In this document: piece after piece, positions 4,912 through 5,390 of the stretch
Numbering within the stretch: position 1 is the first letter of the stretch
Layout: every line of letters starts with the position of its first letter
NCBI GenBank assembly: GCA_031271635.1
Contig: JAISVG010000088.1
Span: 1 to 5,390 of the forward strand
DNA from: Erysipelotrichaceae bacterium
Lineage (GTDB): Bacteria > Bacillota_I > Bacilli_A > RFN20 > CAG-826
Direction: 5' to 3'
DNA length: 5,390 nt
Translations under genes and position numbers: made by a program
Notes under the pieces: generated by a model
The model's input: the letters and a program-made list of their open reading frames with translations, nothing else
Told to the model about the DNA's origin: nothing
Database searches by the model: none

Positions 4912-5390
4912 GGGTCTTTTGGATCAAGTAAGGCTACGGGCATAGATTTTTGAGCTTTTTCAAGTTGTGAACCAAGTTTTTTGGTTCTGGTCGTTTGTAA
5001 ATCTTCAATTCCTTCAATGGCACTACGCATTTGTTTATGAACTTTATCAAGACTATTTTCAAATTTCTTAAATTCTTCAGCAACACCATTAAGAATGTTC
5101 CATAGTTCAACGGATTTCTTTTGTACGGTGAGGGTTTTAAAACCGACTAAAAGAGAGTTCAGTAAGGCCGCCATGGTGGTAGGACCAGCAATGATGACAT
5201 GATATTTATGATGAATCTCTTCATTAGCGCTAGCATTAATTGCTTCAGCATACATTGATTCACTTGGAAGATAAAGGATTGCAAAAGGCGTCGTCAAGGG
5301 TGGTTTAAGATACTTTTCACTAATTGACTTAGCTTGACTCTTTAAGAAAGCTTGATAATCTTTTCGAGCTTTTTCAAGCTGCTCTTTATC
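4905..5390 (-). CDS. rmuC: RmuC-family protein, C-terminal 161 residues (5' end outside window)
   Basis: RmuC proteins limit DNA rearrangement at inverted repeats and carry a nuclease-like domain after a long coiled coil. The frame is open from the right edge to a TAG at 4905-4907. An apparent TTG start at 5297 is only an internal Leu codon, because conserved sequence (SEKYLKPPLTTPFAILYLP) continues upstream of it. Visible hallmarks are the KPPLTTPFAILYLPSES block and KYHVIIAGPTTMAALLNSL, both typical of the family's core. The tail EEFKKFENSLDKVHKQM is helical and continues to a charged end. The N-terminal membrane anchor and coiled coil lie outside. The gene is convergent with the ABC exporter, 2 bp apart, and has no evident functional tie to the iron genes. 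Confidence 0.93.
   Translation of the reverse strand, partial: DKEQLEKARKDYQAFLKSQAKSISEKYLKPPLTTPFAILYLPSESMYAEAINASANEEIHHKYHVIIAGPTTMAALLNSLLVGFKTLTVQKKSVELWNILNGVAEEFKKFENSLDKVHKQMRSAIEGIEDLQTTRTKKLGSQLEKAQKSMPVALLDPKDPE

Noticed and set aside
5295..5297. TTG at 5297 as the start of the minus-strand gene at the right edge
   Set aside because: Conserved RmuC sequence continues upstream to the window edge, so the gene is truncated by the window, not short.
1..5390. CRISPR array, insertion sequence, tRNA or phage/defence genes
   Set aside because: No regularly spaced repeats, transposase motifs, tRNA-like cloverleaf or defence-family proteins were seen. The ABC exporter alone is not evidence for a bacteriocin or defence locus.

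Overview
The window comes from a low-GC bacterium (roughly high-30s % GC by eye). It most resembles Bacillota or a close relative, judging by AGGAG-type ribosome binding sites, the Bacillota-style RmuC C-terminus, and the FeoA/FeoB plus short DtxR-family layout. TGA acts as a stop (it ends feoA in an ATGA overlap with feoB) and TGG encodes Trp, so the standard bacterial code applies rather than the mycoplasma code. The assignment is by resemblance only.

Layout: (1) 1-1662, minus strand, a ferrous-iron uptake operon read right to left: a first FeoA-like protein, a second canonical FeoA, then FeoB, whose C-terminal part lies beyond the left edge. (2) 1663-1851, a dense divergent control region. 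It holds a symmetric promoter pair whose -35 and -10 boxes overlap face to face, several inverted repeats that look like operators, and a nested hairpin in the feo leader. (3) 1852-3114, plus strand: a two-domain DtxR/MntR-type metalloregulator, an FMN-type split-barrel (PNPOx-like) protein, and a DUF3788-type protein that overlaps it by 8 bp. (4) 3163-4902, plus strand: a complete half-size ABC exporter (TMD-NBD) with its own extended -10 promoter and almost no 5' leader. (5) 4905-5390, minus strand: the C-terminal 161 residues of RmuC, convergent with the ABC gene and only 2 bp from it.

How it fits together (inference): the DtxR-family protein probably senses Fe(II) or Mn(II), represses the divergent feo operon when metal is sufficient, and controls its own operon. 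FeoB imports Fe(II) across the membrane and the FeoA proteins assist it. The PNPOx-like and DUF3788 proteins travel with the regulator, but their role in metal or redox physiology is not shown. The ABC exporter and rmuC look like separate transcription units.

The genes belong to known families, and I found no CRISPR array, mobile element, tRNA or rRNA, and no clear sign of an entirely new system. The most interesting part is the 189-bp control region between feo and the regulator, followed by the mixed DtxR/MntR metal-ligand set of the regulator.
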